This document shows positions 56,545 through 64,000 of a stretch of DNA of 64,000 bases, one piece after another. The notes beneath the pieces are model-generated. The model saw nothing but the letters and a program-made list of their open reading frames with translations, ran no database searches and was not told where the DNA came from. Made by a program: the position numbers and the translations under genes. How positions within the stretch are numbered: position 1 is the first letter of the stretch; each line of letters opens with the position of its first letter. This DNA comes from Pelomonas lactea. GTDB lineage: Bacteria > Pseudomonadota > Gammaproteobacteria > Burkholderiales > Burkholderiaceae_C. Where the stretch lies: assembly GCF_043555885.1 (NCBI RefSeq), contig NZ_JBIGHX010000002.1:62001-126000 (forward strand), given 5' to 3'.

Positions 56545-56569
56545 ACGTTTCACGAAGGAGAACAAGGAC

Positions 56570-57139
56570 ATGAAGCACGTCATCACCACGCTGGCCGCCG
56601 CGGCTGCGCTGGCACTCTCGCTGCCGGCGCAGGCCGTGACCGTCACCGGCAGCGCCACGCCGGGGGCCACCACCGTTGGCGGCACCGGGTTTGTCACGCT
56701 GACGCTGGACATCTCGGAAGCGTTCACGCCGACCTCGATCACGTTCAACCTGGACTGGGCCGGCGGCCTGGGGTTGGATACCAGCAAGTCCACGGCATTC
56801 GGGCTGAGCTGGGATGCCCTCGCGGGCAGCGGCATCCTCAACTCCGACTTCACGATGATCACGCCGGGCACCAACCAACTGGGTGTGTCCGTCTTCGCCG
56901 AAGCACCCGCGCTGCCTGGGGGCGCCTTTGCCGTCAAGATCGCCTTCACCGGCCTGACTGCCGGCACCCATGCCGTCAACTACTCGCTGGACCTGGGTGA
57001 CCCGGCCGGCGGCGCCGACTTCTCGGTGCTGGGCAGCTCCAGCGTCACGGTCTCCGCCGTGCCCGAGGCGCACCCGGCGATGATGCTGGCCGCCGGCCTG
57101 GGCGTCCTGGGCCTGCTGGCCCGCCGCCGCCGCGCCTGA
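56570..57139 (+). CDS. PEP-CTERM sorting-domain protein, cohesin-like body
   Basis: The 189-residue product has a Sec signal peptide (HVITTLAAAAALALSLPAQA), a beta-rich body of about 135 residues starting VTVTGSATPGATTVGG, and a C-terminal sorting signal VPEAHPAMMLAAGLGVLGLL followed by ARRRR. That tail is a PEP-CTERM variant (PEA in place of PEP), recognised by the exosortase/archaeosortase family and used in exopolysaccharide-producing Gram-negative bacteria. The body pattern (VTLTLDISEAFTPTSITFNLDWAGGL) suggests a cohesin-like sandwich, which would suit the dockerins of the giant protein; that is inference. It starts 25 nt after the giant gene, with GAAGGAG 9 nt before the ATG. Confidence 0.85.
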   Translation: MKHVITTLAAAAALALSLPAQAVTVTGSATPGATTVGGTGFVTLTLDISEAFTPTSITFNLDWAGGLGLDTSKSTAFGLSWDALAGSGILNSDFTMITPGTNQLGVSVFAEAPALPGGAFAVKIAFTGLTAGTHAVNYSLDLGDPAGGADFSVLGSSSVTVSAVPEAHPAMMLAAGLGVLGLLARRRRA

Positions 57140-57208
57140 TGGCGCAGGCCTTGCTCGCCGTCGTCCGCGCGGGCTGGGCGGCGAGCTGGAAGCCCTGCTG
57201 ACGATGCG

Positions 57209-59050
57209 ATGAACGCCCGCCACGATCTTCCCGCCCACAACCCGGCGCTTGGCGCCGACGCCGCCTGGGCGTCGCTGGCCGGCGCCGGCTCGGCCGAGGC
57301 GCTGTGCCGCGCCTGGCTGGCCGTGCTGTGCAGCCTGGTGCCCGACGCGCAGGTGGGCCTGCTGCTGCTGCAGGACGCTGGCGGGGCCTACGTGCCCGCC
57401 GCCGCCTGGCCCGAGGGCACCGAGCTGCAGCGCCTGGCCGACATCGCCCGTGAATGCCTGGCCACGCGCCAGGGCGTGCGCCGCCAGCATGCCGGCCACC
57501 CGGTGCAGCTGGCCTACCCGCTGGCGTCGGGCGACGCGCTGCACGGCGCCGTCGTGCTGGAGCTGCTGGACGCGAGCCCCGAAGCGGCCCGCCTCGCCGC
57601 GCGCCTGACGCACTGGGGCGCCGGCTGGATGGCCGACCTGTTCGCGCAGCGCGAGCTGGCGCAGGCGCGCCAGCGGCTCGATGAATCGGCCTTCCTGTTC
57701 GAGGTGTCGCTGGCCGCGCTGGCCGAGCCCGACTTCCGCCAGGCTGGCCTCACGCTGGTCAACAAGCTGGCCGCGCGCTTCGGCTGCCACCAGGTGCAGC
57801 TGGCGCTGGCCGAGGGGCCGGCGCTGGAGACGGCGGCCGTGTCGCACTCCGCGTGGTTCGACGAGCGCGCCAACCTCACCAGCCTGGCCCGCGCCGCGAT
57901 GACCGAGGCCTTCGACCAGCGCCGCCAGGTCGTCTGGCCGGAGGCGGAGGACGCGCCGGACCTGAACACGCTGCGCATGGCCCACGGCCGGTACGCGGCC
58001 GACTCCGGCAGCTTGGCGCTCGCGTCGCAGCCGCTGGCGCTGGGCGCGGCGCCGCCGTTCGCGGTGCTGCTGTTCGAGCGCAACACGGTGTTCCAGCCGG
58101 CGGAGCTGAACGGCATGGCGCTGCTGGCCGGCGTGCTGGCGCCGGTGCTGGAGCACAAGCATGCGCGGGACGAAAGCCTGGCCCGCCACGCGCGGCGCAG
58201 CCTGCGCCACGCCGCAGCGCGGTTGACCGACGCCTCCCACCCCGGCCTCAAGCTCGGCGCGGGTGTGCTGGCGCTGGGGCTGCTGATCGCGGCGCTCGTG
58301 CCGGTGGAGCACCGCGTGTCGGCACCGGCCATCGTCGAGGGCGCCGTGCAGCGCGCTGCCGTCGCGCCGTTCGACGGCTTCCTGCGCGACGCGCCGGCGC
58401 GGGCGGGCGACACCGTCAAGGCCGGCCAGGTGCTGGCGCGCATGGACGACCGCGAGCTGCAGCTGGAGAAGGTGCGCTGGGAAACCGAGCTGGAGATGGC
58501 GCAGCGCAAGGAGCGCGAGGCCATGGCGCAGTCCGACCGCGTCAACCAGCGCCTGTCCGCGGCGCAGGCCAACCAGGCCCGCGCGCAGCTGGACCTGACG
58601 CTGTCCAAGCTGTCGCGCGTGGCGCTGGTGGCGCCGTTCGATGCGGTGGTCGTCAAGGGCGACCTGTCGCAGCAGCTGGGCGCGCCGCTGGAGATGGGCA
58701 AGACGCTGTTCGAGCTGGCGCCGCTGGCGAGCTGGCGCGTGATGCTGAAGATCGACGAGCGCGACATCGCGCGCGTGCAGCCGGGCCAAGGCGGCGAGCT
58801 GGTGCTGACCGGCGCGCCGGGCGAGCGCTGGCGTTTCACGCTGAAGTCCGTCACGCCGGTGTCGGTCGTAGAGGAAGGCCGCAACTACTTCCGCGCCGAG
58901 GCTGAGCTGGTGGGGCAGGAGGGCGTCCAGCTCAAGCCCAACATGGAAGGCGTCGCCAAGGTCGTCGTCGGCGAGCGCAGCCTGCTGTGGGTGTGGACGC
59001 ACCGGTTCACCGACTGGGTCAAGCTGGCGCTATGGCAATGGACGCCGTAG
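57209..59050 (+). CDS. HlyD-family membrane fusion protein with N-terminal GAF-like domains
   Basis: The 613-residue product has two GAF-like halves at the N-terminus (about 28-145 and 160-315), one transmembrane segment (about 347-365, LKLGAGVLALGLLIAALVP), then a HlyD-type adaptor: lipoyl half-motif (VAPFDGFLRDAPARAGDTVK), coiled coil (about 410-460), second half (VALVAPFDAVVVKGDLSQQL) and a beta-barrel. Ordinary adaptors have only a short cytoplasmic tail; here about 345 residues should face the cytoplasm and could sense a ligand or contact a motor protein. The gene follows the PEP-CTERM gene by 69 nt and overlaps the next. No strong ribosome-binding site precedes ATG 57209, so coupling is possible. 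Confidence 0.88.
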   Translation: MNARHDLPAHNPALGADAAWASLAGAGSAEALCRAWLAVLCSLVPDAQVGLLLLQDAGGAYVPAAAWPEGTELQRLADIARECLATRQGVRRQHAGHPVQLAYPLASGDALHGAVVLELLDASPEAARLAARLTHWGAGWMADLFAQRELAQARQRLDESAFLFEVSLAALAEPDFRQAGLTLVNKLAARFGCHQVQLALAEGPALETAAVSHSAWFDERANLTSLARAAMTEAFDQRRQVVWPEAEDAPDLNTLRMAHGRYAADSGSLALASQPLALGAAPPFAVLLFERNTVFQPAELNGMALLAGVLAPVLEHKHARDESLARHARRSLRHAAARLTDASHPGLKLGAGVLALGLLIAALVPVEHRVSAPAIVEGAVQRAAVAPFDGFLRDAPARAGDTVKAGQVLARMDDRELQLEKVRWETELEMAQRKEREAMAQSDRVNQRLSAAQANQARAQLDLTLSKLSRVALVAPFDAVVVKGDLSQQLGAPLEMGKTLFELAPLASWRVMLKIDERDIARVQPGQGGELVLTGAPGERWRFTLKSVTPVSVVEEGRNYFRAEAELVGQEGVQLKPNMEGVAKVVVGERSLLWVWTHRFTDWVKLALWQWTP

Positions 59051-61212
59051 CGCCACCGCAGCGTCCTTTGGGCGACGCGCTCTTTTCAGCGAACTGGTAC
59101 CGCGTCGCGACGCTGAAGCCTCGGCTGCGCGGCCATGTGCGCATCCACCGGCACGTCTACCGCGGCGAGATCTGGTACGTCGTCGAGGACCGCGTGTCCG
59201 GCAAGTACCACCGCTTCAACCCCGGCAGCTACCGCGTCATCGGCCTGCTGGACGGCGAGCGCACGCTGCAGCAGGTGTGGGAGCGGCTGTCTGCCGCGAT
59301 GGACGAGCACACGCCCAGCCAGGACGAGCTGGTGCAGCTGTTCGGCCAGCTCTACGCGGCCGACCTGATCCAGTGCGACGTGACGCCCGACGTCGCCGAG
59401 CTGTTCGAGCGCGGCGGCAAGCAGCGCCGCTCCAAGCTGATGCAGCGCTTCGCGAACCCGGTGTCGCTGCGCTTCCCGCTGGTGGACCCCGACGCGTGGC
59501 TGGGGCGTGTCATCGCCAAGGCCGGCCCGTTGAAGGGCTGGGCCGGCGTCGCGCTGTGGCTGGCCGTCGTGCTGCCGGCCGTGCTGCTGGCACCCAGCCA
59601 CTGGCGCGAGCTGACCGGCAACATCAACGAGCGCCTGCTGGCCGTCGACAACCTGCTGCTGCTGGCCATCCTGTTCCCGCTGCTGAAGGCGGCCCACGAA
59701 ATCGGCCACGGCCTGGTGGCCAAGCGCTTTGGCGGCGAGGTGCACGAGATGGGCGTCATGCTGCTCGTGTTTTTCCCCGTGCCCTATGTGGACGCGTCCA
59801 GCTCCGCCGCGTTCGCCAGCCGCTGGCCGCGCATGCTGGTGGGCGCGGCGGGCATGCTGACCGAGCTGTTCATCGCGGCGTTGGCCTTCTACCTGTGGCT
59901 GGCGCTGGAGCCGGGCTTCGTGCGCTCGCTGGCGTTCAACGTCATCGTGCTGGCCAGCGTGACGACGCTGATGTTCAACGCCAACCCGCTGCTGCGCTAC
60001 GACGGCTACTACATCTTTGCGGACGCCATCGAGAGCCCCAACCTGGGCCAGCGGTCCACCGAGTACTGGGGCTGGCTGCTGCGCCATCACCTGTTCGGCC
60101 AGCACCAGGCCGAGCCGCCGCTGTCCACGCCCGGCGAGCGCCGCTGGTTCCTGGTCTACGCGCCGCTGGCGCTGGCCTACCGCCTCTTCGTCATGGTCAG
60201 CATCGCGATGTTCATCGCGAGCCGCTATTTCTTCATCGGCGTGCTGATCGCCGCCTGGGGCCTTGTCGCCAGCTGCCTGCTGCCGTGGGCCCGCGGCCTC
60301 AAGAAGCTGGCCGGCGACCCCGCGCTGGAGCCGCAGGCCGGCCGCGTGCGGCGAGTGCTGTGGGCGTCGGGTGCGGCGCTGGTGCTGCTGCTGTTCGTCA
60401 TCCCGATGCCGCGGCATTCGGTGGCGACGGGCGTAGTCTGGCCCAGCGACAACGCGGTGCTGCGCGCGCAGGGCGCCGGCTTCTTTTCCAGGCTGCTGGT
60501 GCGGCCCGGCGCGGTGGTGCTGGAGGGACAGCCCGTCGCGGAGCTGGTGGACCCGGCGCTGGATGCACGCGTGGACGAGCAGCGCGGCCGGCTGGCGCTG
60601 GCGCAGGCCAAGCACGACGCGGCGTTCGGCGTCATCGGCATCGCGCCGGCGCGCGCGGCGCTGCTGGCCGAGGAGGTACGGCGCGAGCAGGCAGCGCTGG
60701 CGGTGCTGGAGGACGAGGCGTCTCGGCTGGTCGTGCGCGCCGAGGCCGCGGGCGTGCTGTTGCTGACGCGGCCGGATGACCTGGCGGGCCGCTTCTTCAA
60801 GCGCGGCGAGGTGCTCGGCCACCTGGACACCGCCGGCCCGCCGCGCGTGCGCGTCGTGCTGCCGCAATGGCAAAGCGCGGCGGTGCAGGGCATCGAGGTG
60901 CGTGCGCCGCAGCAGCCCGGGCAGAGCTTTGACGCCAGGCTGGTTCGCAGCGTGCCGGCCGCGGCGCGCGAGCTGCCCAGCCCCGCGCTGGGCACGGCGG
61001 CGGGCGGCGACATCCCGCTCGACCCGCACGACCCCAAGGGCTTGCAGGCGTTGCAGACGCTGTTCGAGCACGAGCTGCAGCTGGGGCAGGACATGCCCTA
61101 CCGGCAGATCGGGGCACGCGTGCTGGTGCGGCTGAAGCATCCGGCCGAGCCGGTGGCGGTGAGGGCGTGGGAAGGGCTGCGGCGGCTGTTCCTGTCGCAT
61201 TTCCAGCTATGA
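59032..61212 (+). CDS. PqqD-like / M50 zinc metallopeptidase / lipoyl-adaptor fusion
   Basis: The product has about 726 residues. Residues 40-125 look like a PqqD/winged-helix peptide-binding domain (YRGEIWYVVEDRVSGKYHRF). Then come about eight membrane segments with site-2-protease motifs: HEIGH (H222, E223, H226) and NPLLRYDGYY (D324), so zinc ligands are intact. The last 250 residues form a HlyD-like lipoyl/coiled-coil part (ATGVVWPSDNAVLRAQGAGF). This matches the 'putative peptide zinc metalloprotease' type found beside HlyD proteins. It overlaps the preceding gene by 19 nt. The start is uncertain: ATG 59032 or 59038 are equally likely. It probably works with the GAF-HlyD protein in one membrane complex. 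Confidence 0.85.
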   Translation: MAMDAVAPPQRPLGDALFSANWYRVATLKPRLRGHVRIHRHVYRGEIWYVVEDRVSGKYHRFNPGSYRVIGLLDGERTLQQVWERLSAAMDEHTPSQDELVQLFGQLYAADLIQCDVTPDVAELFERGGKQRRSKLMQRFANPVSLRFPLVDPDAWLGRVIAKAGPLKGWAGVALWLAVVLPAVLLAPSHWRELTGNINERLLAVDNLLLLAILFPLLKAAHEIGHGLVAKRFGGEVHEMGVMLLVFFPVPYVDASSSAAFASRWPRMLVGAAGMLTELFIAALAFYLWLALEPGFVRSLAFNVIVLASVTTLMFNANPLLRYDGYYIFADAIESPNLGQRSTEYWGWLLRHHLFGQHQAEPPLSTPGERRWFLVYAPLALAYRLFVMVSIAMFIASRYFFIGVLIAAWGLVASCLLPWARGLKKLAGDPALEPQAGRVRRVLWASGAALVLLLFVIPMPRHSVATGVVWPSDNAVLRAQGAGFFSRLLVRPGAVVLEGQPVAELVDPALDARVDEQRGRLALAQAKHDAAFGVIGIAPARAALLAEEVRREQAALAVLEDEASRLVVRAEAAGVLLLTRPDDLAGRFFKRGEVLGHLDTAGPPRVRVVLPQWQSAAVQGIEVRAPQQPGQSFDARLVRSVPAAARELPSPALGTAAGGDIPLDPHDPKGLQALQTLFEHELQLGQDMPYRQIGARVLVRLKHPAEPVAVRAWEGLRRLFLSHFQL

Positions 61213-61282
61213 GTGCGGGGCTGGCTTCTCGGTGCTTTGACTTGTCGCCCAGGCCCAGCCGGGACGTCGCCCCGGCGGGCGA

Positions 61283-61311
61283 CCTTCTTTTTGAGCGACC
61301 AAAAAAGAAGG
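61283..61311. terminator. hairpin in left half of the inverted-repeat element
   Basis: CCTTCTTTTT (61283-61292) pairs with AAAAAGAAGG (61302-61311). It lies 70 nt after the M50 gene and could end or attenuate its transcript. No T tract follows on the plus strand. Confidence 0.45.
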
Positions 61312-61767
61312 CAAAAAGTCGCCCCCGACCGCGACGCCCCTGCGCTGCGCTTCGGGGTGCCCTGCGGTGCTCGCGGCTTGCAACCCCGCGCAGAACTCCC
61401 TTCGCTACGCTCCGGTCAGACAGCTGCGCGGAGTCAGTGCTTGATGCGCGCTGCGCGCGCGGTTGCAAGCCGCTGTGCTCCTCGGCGTCGCTAAAAGGGG
61501 GGTGAATGAACAGCCGAACCCCAACAGCCCGACAGCCAACAGCCAGGCCCGCAAGCCGGCTGGCGCCGGCTGCTCGGGTTGCCCCCTTGAGCACCGCCGA
61601 GCAACGCAAGACCCGAAGCCCGCGAGCGCAGCTCGCCTCGACAACTGACTCACGACGATTGTTTGAGCAGAGCGTAGCGGCGCGAGTTCGGCGTGGGGCT
61701 TCGGGGCTTGTGTTGCTCGGGCACCCGAGCGCAGCGAGGGCGGTGCGGTCGGGGGGCGTTTCTTTGC

Positions 61768-61795
61768 CTACTTTCTTGTCGACACAAGAAAGTAG
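61768..61795. terminator. hairpin in right half of the inverted-repeat element
   Basis: A perfect 12-bp stem CTACTTTCTTGT/ACAAGAAAGTAG with loop CGAC, 57 nt before the secA-like gene. It is the counterpart of the left hairpin. Confidence 0.45.
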
Positions 61796-61852
61796 GTCGC
61801 CCGCCGGGGCGAATTCCCGGCACGGTACTCACGCGGCAACGAGCAGTCACGC

Positions 61853-63844
61853 ATGAGCACAGCCGCCACCCTCCCTCTGGACATCGGCGAATCCCTCGCC
61901 CACGGCATCTTCCCCGAGCGCCGCGACGTCGACGAGCCCGTGCACGACCGCTTTGCCCGCGGTGTCCTCTGGCGGCTGAAGCGCCGCCTCATCCCCGCCG
62001 TACCCACGCTTCGCAAGATGGCGCAAGCCGCCGGCGAGCTGGAACAAGAGATCCAGCAGCAGACCGACGACGAACTGCGCCGCCGCCTGTTCCGGGCCGC
62101 GCCTGCCGCCGTGCAGGCCGGCAAGGCGCAAGGCCTTGCCGAAGTGATGGCCCTCGTTCGCGAAGGCGCCCGCCGCGCGCTCAACAAGCGGCCTTTCGAC
62201 ACCCAGCTGATGGGCGCCGCCGTGCTGCTCGAAGGGCGCCTGGCCGAAATGCAGACCGGCGAAGGCAAGACGCTCACCGCCGGCCTGGCCGCCGCCATCG
62301 CCGGCGCTGCCGGGCTGCCCACCCATGTCGTCACCGTCAACGACTACCTCGCCCGCCGCGACTGCGAGCTGATGCAGCCGCTGTTCGGCTTCTTCGGCAT
62401 GACGGCCGGCGTCGTCTGGGCCACGCTGGAGCACGAGGCCAAGCGCGTGGCCTACCAGCGGCCCATCACCTACTGCACCAACCAGAGCCTGGTGTTCGAC
62501 TACCTGCGCGACCGCGTGTCAGCCGGCGGCCGCGTCAGCCCGGCGCAGATGCAGGCGCGCCTGCTGCACGGGCGGCTGCCGCAGCCGTTGTTGCTGCGCG
62601 GCCTGCACTTCGCCATCGTCGACGAAGCCGACTCCATCCTCATCGACGAGGCACGCACGCCGCTGATCCTGTCCGAGAAGCAGGGCAAGCCGCCGGATGC
62701 CACCGACTACCAGCAGGCGCTCAGGATCGCCGCGACGTTGAAGCTCGGCGAGCACTTCGGCATCGACGCCGCCCGCCACAGCCTGCATTTCGAGGCCGCC
62801 GGGCTGCCCGCGGTGCGCGAGGCAGCGGAAGGCCTCGGCGGCATCTGGGGCGTCGCGCGCGGCCGCGAGCATCTCGTCGGCCAGGCGCTGCGCGCGCTGC
62901 ACCTGTTCCACCGCGACCAGCATTACGTCGTCATCGACGGCACCGTGCAGATCGTCGACGAGTACACCGGCCGCGTGCTGGAGGGCCGCAGCTGGGAGGG
63001 CGGGCTGCACCAGATGATCGAGGCCAAGGAAGGGCTGGACCTGACCGAGCCTGCGCGCACGCTGGCGCGCATCACCTTCCAGCGCTTCTTCTGCCGCTAC
63101 CTGCGCCTGGCCGGCATGACCGGCACGGCCGCCGAGGTGGCGCCGGAGCTGAACCAGGTCTACCGACTCGATGTCGTGCGGCTGCCCACGCACAAGCCCG
63201 ACCAGCGCATCACGCACCCACCGCGCCTCGTGCGCACGCAGGCGGCCAAATGGGCGGCGGTGCGCGAGGCCATCGCGCAGCAGCTGGCGGCCGGCCGGCC
63301 AGTGTTGGTCGGCACGCGCTCGGTGAAGGCCTCCGTCGCGCTCTCGGACGAACTGGGGCCGCGTCAGGTCCACCGGGTGCTGAACGCGCGGCAGGACCAG
63401 GAGGAAGCCGACATCGTCGCCAGCGCCGGCGAGCCCGGCGCGGTGACGGTGGCCACCAACATGGCCGGCCGCGGCACCGACATCCACCTCGACGACCGCG
63501 TGCGCGAGAAAGGCGGCCTCGCCGTGCTGCTGACCGAGTTCCACGACTCCGCGCGCATCGACCGCCAGCTCGTCGGCCGCGGCGCCCGCCAGGGCGACCC
63601 CGGCGTCGCGCTGGCCATCGTGGCGCTGGACGACGAGATCTTCACCGCCCATGCCGCCACGCTGCAGGCGCTGCTGGGCCGCCTCTTTGCCGGCCGCGAC
63701 GAACTGCCCGGCTGGGCGCTGGCGCTGCTGCGCCGCGCCGCGCAAGGCCATGCCGGCCGGCTGCACGCGGCCATGCGCCGCCGCACGCTCAAGGCCGACC
63801 GCCAACTCGACAATCTGCTCGGATTCGCCGGAAACCAGATATGA
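61853..63844 (+). CDS. truncated SecA-like ATPase (accessory SecA)
   Basis: The 663-residue product has the SecA motor core: Walker A MQTGEGKT (133-140), DEAD box (257-260) in VDEADSILIDEARTP, GMTGTA (421-426), TNMAGRGTDI (535-544) and motif VI GRGARQGDPG (575-584; housekeeping SecA has GRSGRQGD). The peptide-crosslinking domain is present. Only about 80 residues follow motif VI, so most of the helical scaffold and wing domains and the zinc/SecB-binding tail are missing (housekeeping SecA is about 900 residues). This is not the general translocase motor but a specialised paralogue, likely the energy source for export of the giant protein; that role is inferred from gene order. It overlaps the next gene as ATGA. 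Confidence 0.92.
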   Translation: MSTAATLPLDIGESLAHGIFPERRDVDEPVHDRFARGVLWRLKRRLIPAVPTLRKMAQAAGELEQEIQQQTDDELRRRLFRAAPAAVQAGKAQGLAEVMALVREGARRALNKRPFDTQLMGAAVLLEGRLAEMQTGEGKTLTAGLAAAIAGAAGLPTHVVTVNDYLARRDCELMQPLFGFFGMTAGVVWATLEHEAKRVAYQRPITYCTNQSLVFDYLRDRVSAGGRVSPAQMQARLLHGRLPQPLLLRGLHFAIVDEADSILIDEARTPLILSEKQGKPPDATDYQQALRIAATLKLGEHFGIDAARHSLHFEAAGLPAVREAAEGLGGIWGVARGREHLVGQALRALHLFHRDQHYVVIDGTVQIVDEYTGRVLEGRSWEGGLHQMIEAKEGLDLTEPARTLARITFQRFFCRYLRLAGMTGTAAEVAPELNQVYRLDVVRLPTHKPDQRITHPPRLVRTQAAKWAAVREAIAQQLAAGRPVLVGTRSVKASVALSDELGPRQVHRVLNARQDQEEADIVASAGEPGAVTVATNMAGRGTDIHLDDRVREKGGLAVLLTEFHDSARIDRQLVGRGARQGDPGVALAIVALDDEIFTAHAATLQALLGRLFAGRDELPGWALALLRRAAQGHAGRLHAAMRRRTLKADRQLDNLLGFAGNQI

Positions 63845-64000
63845 GATTGCTTCCGTTCCTGCTGCTGCCCGCCGCCGCGCTGGCGCAATCGACCAAGCCC
63901 GCGGCGCCCGCCGCGCCGGCCGGCTACGACTGCCTCATCGAGCCCAACCAGCGCATCGAGATCCGCAGCCCCACGAACGCGCTCATCGACAGGATCCTCG
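63841..64000 (+). CDS. periplasmic adaptor (HlyD/RND-type), N-terminal part cut by window edge
   Basis: The first 53 codons are visible: signal peptide MRLLPFLLLPAAALAQ, an Ala/Pro linker, then YDCLIEPNQRIEIRSPTNAL, the first beta-strands of a HlyD/MFP lipoyl hairpin. It overlaps the secA-like stop codon by ATGA, so the two are translationally coupled. A separate second adaptor next to the GAF-HlyD and M50 proteins is part of the proposed export machine. Confidence 0.75.
   Translation, partial: MRLLPFLLLPAAALAQSTKPAAPAAPAGYDCLIEPNQRIEIRSPTNALIDRIL

Larger units (their letters stand above)
61267..61812. repeat. 546-bp imperfect inverted-repeat element
   Basis: The ends are an 18-bp exact inverted match (TCGCCCCGGCGGGCGACC at 61267-61284 and its complement at 61795-61812). 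Inside, the two halves remain alignable in inverted orientation: a CTTCTTTTT hairpin, GTCGCCCCCGACCGC-like blocks, and GAACTC...CGCTACGCTC...GAGTCAGT blocks. Together they occupy most of the 640-bp gap between the M50 and secA-like genes. Similar GC-rich intergenic repeats are common in Burkholderiales genomes. No transposase is present. Confidence 0.8.

Noticed and set aside
45802..55827. Antisense open frame of 3,341 codons
   Set aside because: Shadow of the sense gene; no recognisable domain.
61283..61311. CRISPR or phage attachment site in the repeat element
   Set aside because: There are no regularly spaced direct repeats and no tRNA or integrase nearby; the structure is a single large inverted repeat.
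61213..61852. Several open frames of 60-270 codons in the gap before the secA-like gene
   Set aside because: They read through the inverted-repeat element on both strands and show no protein family or start signal.

Overview
The window comes from a high-GC (roughly 70%) Gram-negative bacterium, most likely a betaproteobacterium of the order Burkholderiales (Roseateles/Rubrivivax/Pelomonas-like). The signs are G/C-ending codons throughout, a PEP-CTERM protein, and family content typical of that group. The genus is an inference; no 16S or ribosomal gene is present.

Left part (1-10.6 kb), ordinary chromosome with some unusual genes: the 3' end of ppiD, tRNA-His(GTG) with a strong terminator, a LytS/LytTR-type two-component pair on the minus strand, a 50-residue Cys-rich metallothionein-like gene, a FixH/YtkA-like lipoprotein abutting a MauG/CcpA-type di-haem peroxidase, three small hypothetical genes, an Lrp/AsnC regulator divergent from a three-domain sulfur enzyme (cysteine desulfurase + ETHE1-like persulfide dioxygenase + rhodanese in one chain), a four-EF-hand protein and an L-2-hydroxyglutarate-oxidase-like flavoprotein.

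Centre (10.9-56.5 kb): one uninterrupted gene of 45,654 nt encoding about 15,217 residues. It has a basic N-terminus with an LEPR-XLL motif but no ordinary signal peptide. Its middle is built from several tiers of very long repeats (about 390, 660 and 923 residues). It also carries RTX calcium-binding repeats in mid-protein, beta-helix, malectin-like, golvesin-like, nidogen-like and Ig-like segments, six 95-residue cadherin-like repeats, and a C-terminus with two cohesin-like/dockerin-like pairs. This is a giant cell-surface or secreted adhesin.

Right part (56.5-64 kb), apparently the dedicated handling machinery for the giant protein: a small PEP-CTERM protein, a HlyD-type adaptor with cytoplasmic GAF-like domains, a PqqD-like/M50 zinc metallopeptidase/lipoyl-adaptor fusion, a SecA paralogue that stops soon after its second nucleotide-binding domain, and the start of a second periplasmic adaptor. 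No ABC transporter ATPase or TolC is seen before the window ends. The working model, an inference, is a SecA-like motor plus M50/HlyD membrane adaptors that export the LEPR-XLL giant. A 546-bp imperfect inverted-repeat element lies between the M50 gene and the secA-like gene.
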